This document shows positions 63,291-64,000 of a DNA stretch of 64,000 bases, piece by piece. The first letter of the stretch is position 1, and each line of letters opens with the position of its first letter. This stretch comes from Undibacterium paludis (GTDB lineage: Bacteria > Pseudomonadota > Gammaproteobacteria > Burkholderiales > Burkholderiaceae_D). The translations under genes were made by a program, and so were the position numbers. Where the stretch lies: assembly GCF_022568815.1 (NCBI RefSeq), contig NZ_JAKZHX010000001.1:620001-684000 (forward strand). The letters are read 5' to 3'. The notes beneath the pieces are model-generated. The model had not been told where the DNA came from and ran no database searches. It saw only the letters and a list, made by a program, of their open reading frames with translations.

Positions 63291-64000
63291 TTAAAACTCT
63301 TCCCAGTCATCAGCAGCACCGGCGTTGACCGGCTCTTTCCTGACCGGGGCAGTTTTTACCTGACTCGTTCTGGCCACAGCCGGCCTGGGCAAAGCTTTGG
63401 TTTTAGACTTGTTGCCGGCCACTGTCGTTGTCGGTTTCACCGGGCCTGAAGGTTTTGCGCCGGCAACCTGCTGGCCCTGATCCAGTTTGAATACGCTGAC
63501 TATGCGGCTCAGGTTTTGCGCCTGGTTTTGCAGGGCGCCAGCGGCGGCAGCGGCTTCTTCCACAAGGGCGGCATTTTGCTGCGTCATCTGGTCCATCTGT
63601 GTCACAGCTGTATTGATCTGTTCAATCCCACTGCTTTGCTCTGTACCGGCAGCGGTAATTTCGCTGATGATATCGCTGACCCGCTTGACGCTGTCCACGA
63701 CTTCTTTCATGGTGGCGCCAGCCTGGTCAACCAGGCGCGTACCCTGCCCTACCTTGTCGACAGAATCGTTAATCAGTTCCTTGATTTCCTTGGCTGCGCT
63801 GGCAGAACGCTGGGCCAGATTACGTACTTCTGATGCCACCACGGCAAACCCCCTGCCCTGTTCGCCGGCACGGGCGGCCTCGACGGCAGCATTCAAGGCC
63901 AGGATGTTGGTCTGGAAAGCGATGCCATCAATCACGGCAATGATATCGACAATCTTCTTGGATGACTCATTGATGGACCCCATGGTATCGACCACCTGCG
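63291..64000 (-). CDS. methyl-accepting chemotaxis protein, C-terminal part (continues beyond window)
   Basis: The signalling tip typical of chemoreceptors is visible ([23 protein letters not shown], then [19 protein letters not shown]) and the long coiled coil after it. The C-terminal ~70 residues are a Lys/Pro/Thr-rich tail ending in DWEEF, a CheR/CheB tether pentapeptide like NWETF. The frame continues past the right edge; the sensor part is not in the window. Confidence 0.92.
   Translation of the reverse strand, partial: QVVDTMGSINESSKKIVDIIAVIDGIAFQTNILALNAAVEAARAGEQGRGFAVVASEVRNLAQRSASAAKEIKELINDSVDKVGQGTRLVDQAGATMKEVVDSVKRVSDIISEITAAGTEQSSGIEQINTAVTQMDQMTQQNAALVEEAAAAAGALQNQAQNLSRIVSVFKLDQGQQVAGAKPSGPVKPTTTVAGNKSKTKALPRPAVARTSQVKTAPVRKEPVNAGAADDWEEF

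Noticed and set aside
1..64000. CRISPR array, tRNA or rRNA genes
   Set aside because: No regularly spaced repeat-spacer pattern and no recognisable tRNA or rRNA sequence was seen; the tandem coding repeat at 8643-8990 is not a CRISPR.

Overview
The window reads as a chromosome segment of a betaproteobacterium of the Burkholderiales, probably Oxalobacteraceae (Undibacterium/Herbaspirillum type). The evidence is the rsmB-DUF4390-ntrY-ntrX order, the small betaproteobacterial families DUF1840 and DUF3567, a Burkholderiales-type porin and an ECF41 sigma module. Genus is an inference; no rRNA or tRNA gene was seen.

There are two parts. Positions 1 to about 21,354 are A+T-rich accessory DNA whose right edge lies inside comM: the ComM reading frame begins abruptly at its KESGRFDLP segment and its first ~85 codons are absent. 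An integrase remnant lies just outside this edge, so the block looks like a genomic island placed in comM, with the other half presumably beyond the left edge. The island holds: two tandem near-identical P-loop ATPases (minus strand); a fatty-acid desaturase-like gene; an operon of a membrane-anchored XRE protein, a membrane-anchored LRAT/NlpC-like protein and a PLD-like protein; a stretch bounded by two 49-bp direct repeats that carries a small unknown gene, a secreted YGN-repeat protein and a Gabija-type pair (OLD/TOPRIM nuclease plus UvrD-like helicase); a two-gene radical SAM operon in which one enzyme has an unusual CX10CX2C cluster motif; decayed genes; a protein with a C-terminal glyoxalase-linked helical motif; and a protein with a HEPN-like Rx4H motif. 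This is the profile of a defence island.

From about 21.35 kb on, G+C content rises and gene order becomes chromosomal: comM remnant, DUF2076 protein, DUF1800/DUF1501 pair, orphan sensor kinase, small lipoproteins, DUF1840 plus lipase, rsmB-DUF4390-ntrY-ntrX, adenosine deaminase, SDR with divergent AraC regulator, FAD oxidase with GlxA-like regulator, tautomerase-MAPEG, gamma-carbonic anhydrase, HDOD protein, orphan NuoB, CPBP protease, ECF41 sigma factor with its carboxymuconolactone-decarboxylase target, porin, allantoinase-like PuuE, DUF817, AraC/amidase, erythromycin esterase-like protein, M20 amidohydrolase, ClpP-like protease and the end of a chemoreceptor.

Two signals stand out beyond ordinary annotation. 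(1) Three copies of a ~90-bp intergenic element (55.6, 58.8 and 59.0 kb), each reading on the minus strand as a small RNA that ends in a Rho-independent terminator and carries a 35-nt invariant block with two CCUCC (anti-Shine-Dalgarno-like) motifs. (2) The tandem radical SAM operon in the island, preceded by a 27-codon open frame. The ECF41 promoter (TGTCACA-N16-CGTC) upstream of the carboxymuconolactone decarboxylase gene matches the published consensus as I recall it.
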